Shown here in pieces: positions 1 to 7,807 of a stretch of DNA of 64,000 nucleotides. Position numbers and translations under genes: made by a program. Numbering within the stretch: position 1 is the first letter of the stretch; each line of letters opens with the position of its first letter. Below the pieces are notes generated by a model. The model was not told where the DNA came from. It saw nothing but the letters and a program-made list of their open reading frames with translations, and did not search any database. The stretch is from Geobacter sp. (GTDB lineage Bacteria > Desulfobacterota > Desulfuromonadia > Geobacterales > Geobacteraceae). The stretch is taken from contig DNJC01000112.1 of assembly GCA_003490025.1 (NCBI GenBank), positions 30,554 through 94,553 on the forward strand. The letters are read 5' to 3'.

Positions 1-168
1 TACATCGGGATTGGCAGCTGCCACCTCGGCGTATTTCACCAGCGCCGCGTCCAGGTCCCCGCCTTGCTCCAGCTTCTGCGCCTTGCTGAAGGCGGTGCGT
101 CCGGCAGTGCAGCCTGAAAGAACCAGGGCCGCCAGCATCAGGGTGGAGATCGTTCTTAGTCTATGCAT
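1..168 (-). CDS. Lipoprotein of secretion/pilus operon (5' part only)
   Basis: The first 56 codons are present and the rest lies beyond the left edge. The protein starts MHRLRTIST and has a lipoprotein signal peptide ending in the lipobox LVLSGC (Cys near residue 20), so it should be lipidated and exported. After the Cys comes a stretch with helical repeat character (KAQKLEQGGDLDAALVKYAE) typical of a TPR unit. It is the last visible gene of the gspF-gspE-pilMNO operon, 11 bp after the proline-rich protein, with an AGGAG ribosome site. In such operons the gene in this position is usually the outer-membrane secretin (GspD/PilQ-like), here possibly with an N-terminal TPR segment. That identity is inference from position, because the secretin domain itself is not in the window. 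Confidence 0.75.
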   Translation of the reverse strand, partial: MHRLRTISTLMLAALVLSGCTAGRTAFSKAQKLEQGGDLDAALVKYAEVAAANPDV

Positions 169-179
169 GCAGTTGCTCC

Positions 180-827
180 TTAAGGGGTCCTTTTACTGGT
201 GCGGGTGCTGAGCGCCCTGTTTTCCAGAAGCGGTATCACCAGCTCCCTGCCGCCTGCGACCGACTTGATGGTGATGGCATCGTCGCTTAGGTCGGTCACC
301 TGGAACTTGGGCCCGAGCTTCGACCCCTTCTTGGCCAGGAAAACCTCGTTGTTTTTGGAAAGGAACACCGTCTTCTCCCCGTTCTTCTTGAGAAAGCCGA
401 GGAAGGTGAACTTCCCCAGTTCGGCGTCCGCCAGCTGTTCCTCGGTCGGCGGCGCCGGGGGAGGAGGCTGGGGGGTCGCCGCGGCCGGCGGCGGTGGCGG
501 AGGAAGCTTCACCGGCGGAGGCGGGGGCGGCAACTTCAGCGGAACCGGCGGCGTCTTCTCGTCTTTGAAGATGGGAGAGAATATGTTGCGCCTGAACCCG
601 TTGAAGCCGGGCACGTTGCGGTCCAGGAGCGCCAGGTGGACGTCGCCGTTGTCCGCCACCCCCTCAGGGGCGGGCGCGCTCCCCTTGCGGATCACCGTGG
701 CGGCTGCCCCGGGGCGGTTTTTCAGCGTCGCTACCTTCTGCTGTCTCGGTGCGCGGATAAAGCTGTAGGCGAGGGAGCCGGCGAGAACGACCAGCAGCAG
801 GGTCAGGACGAGTTTCTGGCGGTTCAT
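180..827 (-). CDS. Proline-rich PilP/GspC-like inner-membrane protein
   Basis: The protein has 215 residues and starts MNRQKLVLTLLLVVLAG, giving one N-terminal membrane anchor. A flexible periplasmic linker follows, with several runs of five or six prolines around residues 95-130. The C-terminal domain of about 75 residues (from ELGKFTFLGF) resembles the PilP/GspC homology-region fold that contacts the secretin. I chose the ATG at 827 because it overlaps the pilO stop by 4 bp; the open frame extends much further upstream but only as antisense or out-of-frame sequence. Its place between pilO and the lipoprotein gene fits an alignment-complex subunit that links the inner-membrane PilMNO platform to the outer-membrane pore. 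Family membership rests on architecture and position, not on a strong motif. Confidence 0.75.
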   Translation of the reverse strand: MNRQKLVLTLLLVVLAGSLAYSFIRAPRQQKVATLKNRPGAAATVIRKGSAPAPEGVADNGDVHLALLDRNVPGFNGFRRNIFSPIFKDEKTPPVPLKLPPPPPPVKLPPPPPPAAATPQPPPPAPPTEEQLADAELGKFTFLGFLKKNGEKTVFLSKNNEVFLAKKGSKLGPKFQVTDLSDDAITIKSVAGGRELVIPLLENRALSTRTSKRTP

Positions 828-1384
828 GCCCCCTCCGTCTTCAGGTACGCGGTCAACTGGACGCTGAGGCTGACCGCTTCCTCGGTTTGGCTGGTGTTCG
901 CCAGCGTCACCGAGTCGACGGTTACCATCTCGGGGTAACGGGCCAGGTCCGCGAGGAAGCTTTTCACGCCGGCGTACCTGCCGGTAAGGGTGAAGGTGAC
1001 GCCGTAGGAGAATATCCCCTTCCCCTCTTCCCCCTTCAGGTTCGCCGGCCGCAAGGCCACCCCTTTCATGGAGAGGGAGTTGTTCCTGGCGGTGTCGTAG
1101 ATCCGTCCGAGCACCGAAGCGAAATCCTTTTTCAGTGGCAACCGCTTCCGGAACAGCTCGAGGTCGCGTACGCCGTTGTGGTACCTGGTGGCGTCCCCGA
1201 CCATCTCCCCCTTGGCGAGCGCCTGCCGCTTGGCGAACCACTGCATCTGGGCCTTTTCCAGTTCGGGCTGCTGCCACAGGGAAAGGTACAAGGTGACGGT
1301 CAAGGCCAACAGCGCCAGAAAGGCGATGAAGGCGAAGGACTTAGGCCTGGCGGCGATGATGTCGCGTAGCATCTGGTAGCTCAT
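824..1384 (-). CDS. pilO: PilO-like assembly platform protein
   Basis: This 186-residue bitopic membrane protein has a short cytoplasmic N-terminus, one hydrophobic helix (about residues 17-35, FAFIAFLALLALTVTLYL) and a periplasmic part that begins with a coiled-coil stretch (ELEKAQMQWFAKRQALAKGE). It ends in a ferredoxin-like fold region containing the phrase YGVTFTLTGRYAGVKSFLADL, characteristic of PilO/GspM-type proteins. PilO forms heterodimers with PilN on the periplasmic side of the inner membrane. The gene overlaps pilN (stop/start at 1381-1384) and the downstream PilP-like gene by 4 bp each, so the three are probably translationally coupled. Confidence 0.85.
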   Translation of the reverse strand: MSYQMLRDIIAARPKSFAFIAFLALLALTVTLYLSLWQQPELEKAQMQWFAKRQALAKGEMVGDATRYHNGVRDLELFRKRLPLKKDFASVLGRIYDTARNNSLSMKGVALRPANLKGEEGKGIFSYGVTFTLTGRYAGVKSFLADLARYPEMVTVDSVTLANTSQTEEAVSLSVQLTAYLKTEGA

Positions 1385-1917
1385 CGGAAGTCGACCTTGC
1401 AGCTGAGGGAGAAGCCCACCCCTTGCTGCGTCAATCCCACCTTCAGCTCACTCTGGCCCAAAAGAAGGACTTCCGTGAAGCTGGGGGACTGTTCCATGTT
1501 TTCGAGTAAGGTGCGCAGGGTGTCGAAACTGCGTGCGACACCGGAGATCTTCAGGGTCTGGTCGCGCAGCGCGGGGGTCACCTGGGTGAGCGCCACTCCC
1601 CCCGGCACGACCTGCTCCAGCTTGTCCAGGATGCCGACCCAGTTTACCGCCTTCTTATCGATCAACGAATTGACCAGGGCGATCCTGGCCGCCTGGGCCT
1701 TCACCTCGGCCGGGTTGACGGCAGGCCCCCCGGCAGGGCCGCTGTCCGCAGCCGCGCTCTGGTGCCTGATCTGGTTCAACTGCGCCTGGTTGTCGGCTAT
1801 CTCGCGCACCTTGTACACCAAAAGGGCCGCCAGCAGGAGAAACGACGCCAGCAGCGCGGCGTTCAGGCGGCGCATGTTGATGTAGCGCCTGGTGGCGAGG
1901 TTTATGGTCAGTCTCAT
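1381..1917 (-). CDS. pilN: PilN-like assembly platform protein
   Basis: The protein has 178 residues. The N-terminal motif MRLTINLATRRYIN corresponds to the conserved PilN tail that docks into PilM (INLLP-type in classical PilN). A single transmembrane helix follows at about residues 20-37 (NAALLASFLLLAALLVYKV), then a periplasmic coiled coil and a small alpha/beta domain (VARSFDTLRTLLENMEQS). Its start lies 1 bp from the pilM stop. Together with PilM, PilO and the PilP-like protein it would form the inner-membrane alignment complex. Annotation is by architecture plus the conserved order pilM-N-O. Confidence 0.87.
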   Translation of the reverse strand: MRLTINLATRRYINMRRLNAALLASFLLLAALLVYKVREIADNQAQLNQIRHQSAAADSGPAGGPAVNPAEVKAQAARIALVNSLIDKKAVNWVGILDKLEQVVPGGVALTQVTPALRDQTLKISGVARSFDTLRTLLENMEQSPSFTEVLLLGQSELKVGLTQQGVGFSLSCKVDFR

Positions 1918-1918
1918 G

Positions 1919-2833
1919 TTACAGGCTCCTTAGCGCGGCGCCCAGCGACCCCGCCAGCGCATGCAGGGCGGGACGGTCCAGACCGAGGGTCGGCGACTGC
2001 TGCACCATCCGCTCCAGGTCGAGGAGCACCGGTTCCATCCCGCTCGCCTCGGCCACCAGCGCCCTGAACGATTCCGCGTCGTCGGGGGCCGCCATGCAGA
2101 AGACCTCGCCCACGGCCTGGCCGGGGAACTTGTCTCCGTACACCAGGAAGGAGCTGTTCACCTCGCGGTAGAGGCTCTGCACGTCGTCGAGCCCCTCCTT
2201 GGTGCGGTAGAAATTGAGAACGCCGGCGTGGAAGATCAGCACCGTCATCGCACCACGGTAGAAGGTGACGAAGGCGCCGTCGTCCGAGATGTCGAGCCGG
2301 GGGGAAAAGAGCCGGTACAGGTTGAAGGAGGTGAAGTCGATCAGTTTCGGCTCCAGCCCCGCCTGGAGCAGAAGCTCCTCGTACTGGTTCACCACCGGCC
2401 GGGCGATGAGCGAGACCAAGAGCGACACGGACCCGTTCTCCTTCTCCGCGAGCGTCTGGTAGTCGAGGTGCACCGTGCTCATGTCGAAGGGGAGGCTCTT
2501 CTTGAGCTTCCAGCGGATCACCTCGAGCCCCTCTTCCCGGTTCCTGAACCTCGCCTCCAGGTCGAGCAGCACGACGCGCCCGCTGGCGTCCGGCAGCGAC
2601 ACGTTGACCAGGGTCTCCCTGGTGATAAGGCGCAGGTGCGCTTCCCGCATGGCGGCGATGAAACCCTTCTGGTCGGTGATGTTCGGCTCGCGGCGCGACA
2701 GCGCCAGCATCCCCGGAGCAAAAGGAAGCGTGAGCCCCGCCTCGACTCTCGGCGTCTTCGCGCCGGAGGCGACGGCAAAGGAGAACCCGTCCGCCGCGAG
2801 TTCGAGCCCGAGAGCCCTCCTGGACACTAGCAT
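1919..2833 (-). CDS. pilM: PilM-like actin-fold protein
   Basis: This is a cytoplasmic protein of 304 residues. It starts MLVSRRALGLELAADGFSF, the first beta-hairpin of an actin-like/PilM ATPase domain, and continues with features such as KKSLPFDMSTVHLDYQTL and LIDFTSFNLYRLFSP that match the PilM/GspL-N fold. I preferred the ATG at 2833 over an in-frame GTG at 2842, because TAGGTG lies seven bases before it while the GTG abuts the gspE stop with no ribosome site. PilM binds the cytoplasmic tail of PilN and transmits conformational signals between the ATPase (GspE) and the membrane platform. The sequence is diverged, so nucleotide binding is not guaranteed. Confidence 0.83.
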   Translation of the reverse strand: MLVSRRALGLELAADGFSFAVASGAKTPRVEAGLTLPFAPGMLALSRREPNITDQKGFIAAMREAHLRLITRETLVNVSLPDASGRVVLLDLEARFRNREEGLEVIRWKLKKSLPFDMSTVHLDYQTLAEKENGSVSLLVSLIARPVVNQYEELLLQAGLEPKLIDFTSFNLYRLFSPRLDISDDGAFVTFYRGAMTVLIFHAGVLNFYRTKEGLDDVQSLYREVNSSFLVYGDKFPGQAVGEVFCMAAPDDAESFRALVAEASGMEPVLLDLERMVQQSPTLGLDRPALHALAGSLGAALRSL

Positions 2834-2842
2834 ATCTGGCAC

Positions 2843-4564
2843 CTACTCGACAAAGGTGACACGGTTGATCTCCTTGAGCGTCGTCTCCCCGGCCAGCACC
2901 TTGGCGACGGCGGACTCGCGCAGGAACATGGTCCCGGCCGCCTTGGCCGCCTTCTTCAGCGTGGCGATGGGGGACTTGGCTATAATCAGTTCGCGGATCT
3001 CGTCGTTCAGGTCGAGGAGTTCTACGATGGCGGAACGGCCGCGGTAGCCGGTCCCGTTGCACTCGTCGCACCCCCTGGCCTCGTAGAGGGTGAGGCCGCG
3101 GGTCCGCTCCGGGTCGATGGCCGACTCGCGCAGTTCCTCGTCGCTGTGGACGATGGCCCGCTTGCAGGCGGGGCAGATCTTTCTCACCAGGCGCTGCGCC
3201 ATGACGCAGTTCAGGCAGGCGACGAAGTTGTACGGGTCGATACCCATGTGGGTGAAGCGGCCGATGACGTCGAAGACGTTGTTGGCGTGCACCGTGGTGA
3301 AGACCAGGTGGCCGGTGAGCGCCGACTGCACGGCGATCTGGGCCGTCTCCGAGTCGCGGATCTCGCCGACCATGATCTTGTCCGGGTCGTGGCGCAGGAT
3401 GGAGCGCAGCCCCCGGGCGAAGGTGAGTCCCTTCTTCTCGTTGACCGGGATCTGCGTGATCCCCCCCAGGACGTACTCGACCGGGTCCTCGATGGTGATG
3501 ATCTTCTCGAATCCGGTGTGGATCTCGGTCAGCGCGCCGTAGAGCGTGGTGGTTTTCCCCGAACCGGTCGGGCCGGTGACGAGCACCATGCCGTACGGCT
3601 CCTTGATCATCTTCCTGAAGCGCTTGATCTCGCGGGACGCCATCCCGAGCGTCTCCAGGGTGAGCCCCCGCATGTCGGTGGCGATGCTCTCCTTGTCGAG
3701 GATACGGATGACCGCGTCCTCTCCGAAGGCGCTCGGCATGATGGAGACGCGGAAGTCGATCGACTTCGACCCTATGCGGACCTTGAACCTGCCGTCCTGC
3801 GGGATGCGCCGCTCGGAGATGTCCAGTTCGCTCATGACCTTCAGCCTGGAGATGAGGGGGCCCTGGAAGTGGGAGTCGATCGGGTCGGTCGCCTTGTAGA
3901 GGACGCCGTCGATGCGGTACTTGATGATCACCCCTTCCTGGGCGGTCTCGATATGGATATCGGAGGCGCGCCTGGTGAGGGCGTCGAGGATGGTGGAGTT
4001 GACGAGCTTGATGATGGGGCTGGTGTCGGCGGAGACGTTCTCGACGGAGAGGATCTCCTCCCCCTTCTCGGTCTCGGTCACCAGTTGCAGCATGAAGTCC
4101 TCGGAGACCTCCTTCAGCACGCGGCTGGTCCCCTCGCCACGCTTCAGGTGATAGGCGATTTCCGACTCGGCGGCCACCTTGAACAGGAGCGGCCGCTCCA
4201 GAAGAAGCGACATCTCGTCCAGCTTGAGGACGTCGGTCGGGTCCGAGATCGCCACCACGAGCAGGTCCCCCATGAGTTCCAGCGGGACGAAGTGGTAGCG
4301 GAACATGGTCTCCGGCTGGATGGCGTTGAAGACCGCCTCCTCTGGATGCACTCCCCGGAGGTCGACGTACTCCAGGGCGAACTGCTCGGCGAGCGCCACC
4401 GCGAGCGCCACGTCGTTGATCAGCCCGTCCGCCAGGCAGATGGCGCCCAGGCGCTCCTTGGTGGTCTGCTGTTTGTCCAACGCGTACGCGAGCTGGTCCG
4501 AGGTCAGTTCGCGCCGCTCGAGGAGTATTTCACCCAGCTTCTTTCTTCTGAACGGTTTCAGCAT
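2843..4564 (-). CDS. gspE: GspE/PilB-family secretion or pilus assembly ATPase
   Basis: At 573 residues this is full length for the family. An N-terminal MshEN/GspEII_N domain (about 1-150) precedes the hexameric ATPase core. Walker A GPTGSGKTTTLYG is at about 331-343, followed by the Asp box, the Walker B region (DPDKIMVGEIRDSETA) and the His box (ALTGHLVFTTVHAN). A tetracysteine zinc motif (CPAC...CDEC) lies near the C-terminus. The enzyme powers assembly of pseudopilins or pilins from the cytoplasmic face. It is second in the operon after gspF, 7 bp downstream of it, with a GAGGAA ribosome site. Extension ATPase rather than retraction ATPase is favoured by the N-terminal domain. Confidence 0.96.
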   Translation of the reverse strand: MLKPFRRKKLGEILLERRELTSDQLAYALDKQQTTKERLGAICLADGLINDVALAVALAEQFALEYVDLRGVHPEEAVFNAIQPETMFRYHFVPLELMGDLLVVAISDPTDVLKLDEMSLLLERPLLFKVAAESEIAYHLKRGEGTSRVLKEVSEDFMLQLVTETEKGEEILSVENVSADTSPIIKLVNSTILDALTRRASDIHIETAQEGVIIKYRIDGVLYKATDPIDSHFQGPLISRLKVMSELDISERRIPQDGRFKVRIGSKSIDFRVSIMPSAFGEDAVIRILDKESIATDMRGLTLETLGMASREIKRFRKMIKEPYGMVLVTGPTGSGKTTTLYGALTEIHTGFEKIITIEDPVEYVLGGITQIPVNEKKGLTFARGLRSILRHDPDKIMVGEIRDSETAQIAVQSALTGHLVFTTVHANNVFDVIGRFTHMGIDPYNFVACLNCVMAQRLVRKICPACKRAIVHSDEELRESAIDPERTRGLTLYEARGCDECNGTGYRGRSAIVELLDLNDEIRELIIAKSPIATLKKAAKAAGTMFLRESAVAKVLAGETTLKEINRVTFVE

Positions 4565-4571
4565 GGTTCCT

Positions 4572-5777
4572 CTAGCTAACTGTGCTGGCGATCTTGAAGA
4601 TCGGAAGGTACATGGTGATGATGATGCCGCCGATGATCACCCCCATGACGATCATGATGGCAGGTTCGATGGCCGTGGTCAGCACCTGCAGGTTCCTCTC
4701 GATCTCGTCCTCGAAGTAGTCGGAGATGTCGCCAAGCATCTCCTCCAGCGATCCGGTCGTCTCCCCTACCGAAAGCATCCTGAGCGCCAGGGGGGGCATG
4801 AGCTTCATGCTCTCCAGGGCGCTGGAGAGCTTGCTCCCCTCCTCGACCTTGTGCACCGCGCTCAAAAGCCCCCGCTCCAGCACCTTGTTGTTCAGCGTCC
4901 CCACCGACATCCTCATCGCCTCGACGATCGGTATGCCGGAGCCGAGCACCGTCGCGAGCGTGCGGGTGAAGCCGGCCACCGCGTAGCGCGTGGCGATGGG
5001 GCCGAAGAAAGGGGTCTTGATCTTGACGTTGTCCACGGCAAAGCGCCCCGCCTCGGTCTCGCTCCAGCGCCTGAAGACCACCGCGCCGGCGAAGACAGCC
5101 CCCAGGAAGAGGAGCAGGTAGTGCTTCAGGAAACCGGTGAAGTTGATCAGCATCTGGGTCGGCAGCGGCAGCGTCCCGCCGGAATCGGCATAGATGCTGC
5201 TGAAGGTCGGCACCACGTAGATCAAAAGGAGCGCGACCGCCACGACGGCCACGGAGATCAGGATGGCCGGGTAGAAAAGCGACGCTATGATCTTGCCGCG
5301 GAACCCCTCGGTCCTCTTCAAAAAGGCTATGTAACGCCGGATGGTCTGCGGCAGGTCGCCGGTTCTCTCGCCGGCCTGGATCGATGCGATGTACAGGTGG
5401 GGGAAGACCCGGGGAAACTTCTCGAACGCGCTCGAGAAGGCCATCCCCCCCTTCACGTCCTCCCTGATGGCGGTCAGTATCTCGTTCAACGTCCCACCGC
5501 CGGACTCGAGGATGGTGTCCAGCGCCTGGGTGATCGGAAGGCCCGCCTTCAGCAGCACCAGGAGTTCCTGGTTGAAGAGCAGCAGCTCCTTGTTCCCGAT
5601 CTTTTTGCGCCCGAACCCCGACTCCAGCAGGAACTGGAACGGTTTCTTGCGCAGCTCGAAAACCACATACCCCTGTTCTTCGAGGCTCTGCCTGAGCAGT
5701 GCCTCGTTGACGGCGTCTAACTCCTTCATCAGGATCTTGCCGTCGGAGGAGCCTATTTTACAGGTAAAAATGGGCAT
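4572..5777 (-). CDS. gspF: GspF/PilC-family inner-membrane platform protein
   Basis: This is a 401-residue polytopic membrane protein with two tandem T2SSF domains (about 70-190 and 270-395). Each has the diagnostic pattern of the family: LLVLLKAGLPITQALDTI in the first and LATVLGSGIPIVEAMRMS in the second, with QAGERTGDLP and VGETTGSLEE as the paired GE-G motifs. Three hydrophobic segments are visible (about 170-190, 210-235 and 375-395). It anchors GspE and interacts with PilO. It heads the secretion/pilus operon. No good ribosome site is seen before its ATG. Confidence 0.95.
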   Translation of the reverse strand: MPIFTCKIGSSDGKILMKELDAVNEALLRQSLEEQGYVVFELRKKPFQFLLESGFGRKKIGNKELLLFNQELLVLLKAGLPITQALDTILESGGGTLNEILTAIREDVKGGMAFSSAFEKFPRVFPHLYIASIQAGERTGDLPQTIRRYIAFLKRTEGFRGKIIASLFYPAILISVAVVAVALLLIYVVPTFSSIYADSGGTLPLPTQMLINFTGFLKHYLLLFLGAVFAGAVVFRRWSETEAGRFAVDNVKIKTPFFGPIATRYAVAGFTRTLATVLGSGIPIVEAMRMSVGTLNNKVLERGLLSAVHKVEEGSKLSSALESMKLMPPLALRMLSVGETTGSLEEMLGDISDYFEDEIERNLQVLTTAIEPAIMIVMGVIIGGIIITMYLPIFKIASTVS

Positions 5778-5814
5778 AAGCCATTATGAGTACCACAAAT
5801 AAGAGAGAATTAAA

Positions 5815-5828
5815 ACAGTAAACACTGT
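5815..5828. promoter_or_regulatory. Short palindrome upstream of gspF
   Basis: A perfect inverted repeat ACAGT-N4-ACTGT lies about 40 bp upstream of the gspF start in an AT-rich gap between the small membrane protein and the secretion operon. Its position would suit an operator, but no known regulator motif is recognised. It could be chance. Confidence 0.3.
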
Positions 5829-5850
5829 GGTTTTGCGGCTCCGCGGGCGA

Positions 5851-6033
5851 TCAGGCCCGGGTCATCCCCACGATCCAGACGATGAAGCAAAGGAGCATCC
5901 CGATCCCCCATTTGAACGCGCGGGCGCGGTCGAACACCCCCCTGGAGGGAAACCCCTTCAGTATCATGACGATGGTGCAGATCAGAAAGCTCCAGAGTCC
6001 GGCAACGGTGGTCATGGTCCAAAGCGTCGCCAT
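5851..6033 (-). CDS. Small hydrophobic membrane protein
   Basis: The protein has 60 residues, begins MATLWTMTTVAGLWSFLICT, and has two hydrophobic helices (about 9-27 and 43-57) separated by a short charged loop (SRGVFDRARAFKW). The start ATG overlaps the stop of the upstream glycosyltransferase (TGATG), so the two are probably co-translated. The function is unknown. The pairing suggests a role in membrane lipid-linked sugar transfer or simply co-expression. A longer upstream extension of the frame is antisense-type sequence over the glycosyltransferase and is not part of this gene. Confidence 0.7.
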   Translation of the reverse strand: MATLWTMTTVAGLWSFLICTIVMILKGFPSRGVFDRARAFKWGIGMLLCFIVWIVGMTRA

Positions 6034-6800
6034 CACGCCCTCCCTTTCGGCAGGCACTTCCTCACCAGCGAGCCGAGCTTGAGTTTCCAGACCATGAGCA
6101 CCGCCTCGCGCACGATCTTCTTGGACATCTTCGAGGTCCCGGCGTGCCGGTCGATGAAGATGATGGGGACCTCGCTGATCCTGAAGCCGAGTTCCTTGCA
6201 GCGGTAGTTCATCTCGATCTGGAACGAGTAGCCGTCCGAGCGGATGCCGGCGAGGTCGATGGCCTTGAGGGTGGAGGCGCGGAAGCACTTGAACCCGCTG
6301 GTGCAATCGGAGATGGTGAGACCGGTGATGACGCGGGTGTAGACGCTGGCGAAGTAACTCAGCATGAGCCGGCGCAGCGGCCAGTTTACCACGCTCACCC
6401 CGTTCAGGTAACGGGAGCCTATCACCAGGTCGCAACTCTCGAGCTCCTCGAAAAAGAGCGGGAGGATCGACGGGTCGTGCGAAAAGTCCGCGTCCATCTG
6501 CACCACGAGGTCGGCTCCCATGGCGAGGGCCTTGGCGAATCCCTCCCGGTAGGCGGAGCCGAGGCCGAGCTTGCCGCTTCTGTGCATCACGCTGACCCGG
6601 CCGGTATCGGCGGCGAGCCGTTCCGCGAGATCCCCGGTACCGTCCGGGGAGTTGTCGTCGACGACGAGCAGATGCAGGGCCGAGTCCAGGGAGAGAAGCT
6701 GCCTGGCAAGCCTTTCCAGGTTGTCCCTTTCGTTGTAGGTCGGAATGACGACGATCGGTTTGATGGGTTTCAAGGGGGCTCGCTTTTGTGTTGGCTGCAT
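6033..6800 (-). CDS. Polyprenol-phosphate mannosyltransferase-like GT2 enzyme
   Basis: This family-2 glycosyltransferase of 255 residues resembles Dpm1/Ppm1 enzymes that move mannose or a related sugar from a nucleotide to polyprenyl phosphate. Key features are VVIPTYNERDNLERL (nucleotide-binding start), LLVVDDNSPDGTGDLA, and the metal-binding DAD in VVQMDADFSHDP, followed by VIGSRYLNG. There is no C-terminal membrane domain, as in the soluble DPM1 class. The ATG at 6800 was chosen because the extra upstream codons read through a low-complexity gap. The lipid-linked sugar product would feed membrane glycosylation. The substrate is not determined by the sequence. Confidence 0.88.
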   Translation of the reverse strand: MQPTQKRAPLKPIKPIVVIPTYNERDNLERLARQLLSLDSALHLLVVDDNSPDGTGDLAERLAADTGRVSVMHRSGKLGLGSAYREGFAKALAMGADLVVQMDADFSHDPSILPLFFEELESCDLVIGSRYLNGVSVVNWPLRRLMLSYFASVYTRVITGLTISDCTSGFKCFRASTLKAIDLAGIRSDGYSFQIEMNYRCKELGFRISEVPIIFIDRHAGTSKMSKKIVREAVLMVWKLKLGSLVRKCLPKGRA

Positions 6801-6933
6801 TAGTGGTTCAAACGGCAAAAAAAGGGTCCCGCCCGGCGCCTGGCGCCTGGAAAGGACTGGGAGAGAATAAACGATTTGCGCTTTCCAAGTCAAGCTAAAC
6901 GGGAGCTTAGAAAGGGAGGGAGAAGCGAATTCC

Positions 6934-6968
6934 CCTCCCCTTCAAGGGGAGGGTCTGGGTGGGGATGG
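6934..6968. repeat. REP-like GC palindrome (CCCTCCCC-type)
   Basis: The sequence CCCTCCCCTTCAAGGGGAGGG is followed by a G-rich tail GTCTGGGTGGGGATGGG. The same unit occurs inverted at about 34672-34714 and a variant occurs at 16834-16870, so it is a dispersed repeat family. Here it lies in the gap between the glycosyltransferase and the tRNA cluster. Confidence 0.7.
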
Positions 6969-7021
6969 GTAAAAAGGGGGGAAGGGACTGCAGCAAGGAG
7001 GCCATCGCTGCACCGGAAACG

Positions 7022-7060
7022 AAAAAAAGGAAAGGCCGCTTCTGCAAGCGGCCTTTCCTT
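7022..7060 (-). terminator. Intrinsic terminator of the tRNA cluster
   Basis: A perfect 15-bp stem (7027-7041 with 7046-7060, loop CTGC) is followed on the minus strand by seven T residues. It lies 6 bp past the last tRNA-Asp gene, so it terminates the three-tRNA transcript. Confidence 0.92.
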
Positions 7061-7065
7061 CAAGA

Positions 7066-7142
7066 TGGCGGGGTTGACGGGGCTCGAACCCGCGACTTCC
7101 AGCGTGACAGGCTGGCACTCTAACCGACTGAGCTACAACCCC
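7066..7142 (-). tRNA. tRNA-Asp (GUC), copy 2
   Basis: This is a 77-nt cloverleaf with CCA encoded. The acceptor stem GGGGTTG pairs with CAACCCC, the D-arm is normal, the anticodon stem is CCAGC/GCTGG with loop CTGTCAC (anticodon GTC), and the T-loop is TTCGAGC. It is identical to the copy at 7333-7409. It is the last tRNA before the terminator. Confidence 0.97.
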
Positions 7143-7246
7143 AACTCTTAAAAACCAGGTTGGGAACCGGTTCTATGTTCTACGTTAAACCTTCAGGAGG
7201 TCTTCAACGTAGAACTTAGAACGTAGAACCTAGAACGTGTTTGTGG
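7143..7246. repeat. Spacer with GTTCTACGTT-type repeats
   Basis: This spacer between tRNA-Asp and tRNA-Val holds inverted copies of a GAACGTAGAAC / GTTCTACGTT motif (about 7170-7185 and 7208-7238). The motif is related to the TTCAACG heptamer arrays seen at 24050 and 36254. No gene is visible. Confidence 0.6.
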
Positions 7247-7322
7247 TGGTGGGTGAAGAGGGGATCGAACCCCCGACATCCAGCTTGTAAGGCTGGCGCT
7301 CTCCCAGCTGAGCTATTCACCC
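7247..7322 (-). tRNA. tRNA-Val (UAC)
   Basis: This is a 76-nt cloverleaf with CCA encoded. The acceptor stem GGGTGAA pairs with TTCACCC, the anticodon stem is CCAGC/GCTGG with loop CTTACAA (anticodon TAC), and the T-loop is TTCGATC. It lies between two identical tRNA-Asp genes on the same strand. Confidence 0.97.
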
Positions 7323-7332
7323 TGAATTATTA

Positions 7333-7409
7333 TGGCGGGGTTGACGGGGCTCGAACCCGCGACTTCCAGCGTGACAGGCTGGCACTCTAACCGACTGAGC
7401 TACAACCCC
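7333..7409 (-). tRNA. tRNA-Asp (GUC), copy 1
   Basis: This 77-nt gene has the same sequence as 7066-7142, including the encoded CCA. It is the first tRNA of the Asp-Val-Asp cluster, 10 bp upstream of tRNA-Val. The anticodon loop is CTGTCAC. Confidence 0.97.
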
Positions 7410-7443
7410 GCATGTACAACCTGACCCGGCGAACCGGATTTGT

Positions 7444-7719
7444 TTAAGCGTTTACCAAGGCCTTCAGCGTGTTGCCCGCCTTGAACTTCGGGGTGGTCGA
7501 TGCGGCGATCTCGATCTTCTTACCGGTCTGCGGATTCTGACCGGTCCTCGCGGCGCGCTCGGCGACGCTGAAGGTACCGAAACCAACCAGGGTTACCTTG
7601 TCCCCGGTGGCGAGGCAGCTGGTGAGCGCATCGAGAATCCCCGTGAGGGACTTCTCAGCGTCAACCTTCGTTAATTGGGCCTCTTCGGCTATGGCGGCTA
7701 CCAGTTCTGACTTGTTCAT
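7444..7719 (-). CDS. hup: HU-family nucleoid protein
   Basis: The 91-residue histone-like protein starts MNKSELVAAIAEEAQLTKVDAEKSL. The beta-arm signature GFGTFSVAERAARTGQNPQTGKKIEI (about 46-71) includes the conserved proline at the tip that intercalates into DNA. It binds DNA non-specifically as a dimer and compacts or bends the chromosome. It has a GGAGGAG ribosome site and its own sigma70-type promoter. It lies between lon and the tRNA cluster, which is the usual lon-HU adjacency. Confidence 0.97.
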   Translation of the reverse strand: MNKSELVAAIAEEAQLTKVDAEKSLTGILDALTSCLATGDKVTLVGFGTFSVAERAARTGQNPQTGKKIEIAASTTPKFKAGNTLKALVNA

Positions 7720-7757
7720 CCGCTCCTCCTGGTCTGGATCGCAAAAAGTGAAGACAC

Positions 7758-7787
7758 TATATACCAGAGCCCACTCACGACTGTCAA
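7758..7787 (-). promoter_or_regulatory. Predicted sigma70 promoter of the HU gene
   Basis: On the minus strand TTGACA (7787-7782) and TATATA (7763-7758) are separated by 18 bp. The transcript would start about 30 bp before the HU ribosome site. It lies in the gap after lon. Confidence 0.75.
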
Positions 7788-7807
7788 TCTTTTTTCTGAT
7801 CTTTTTT

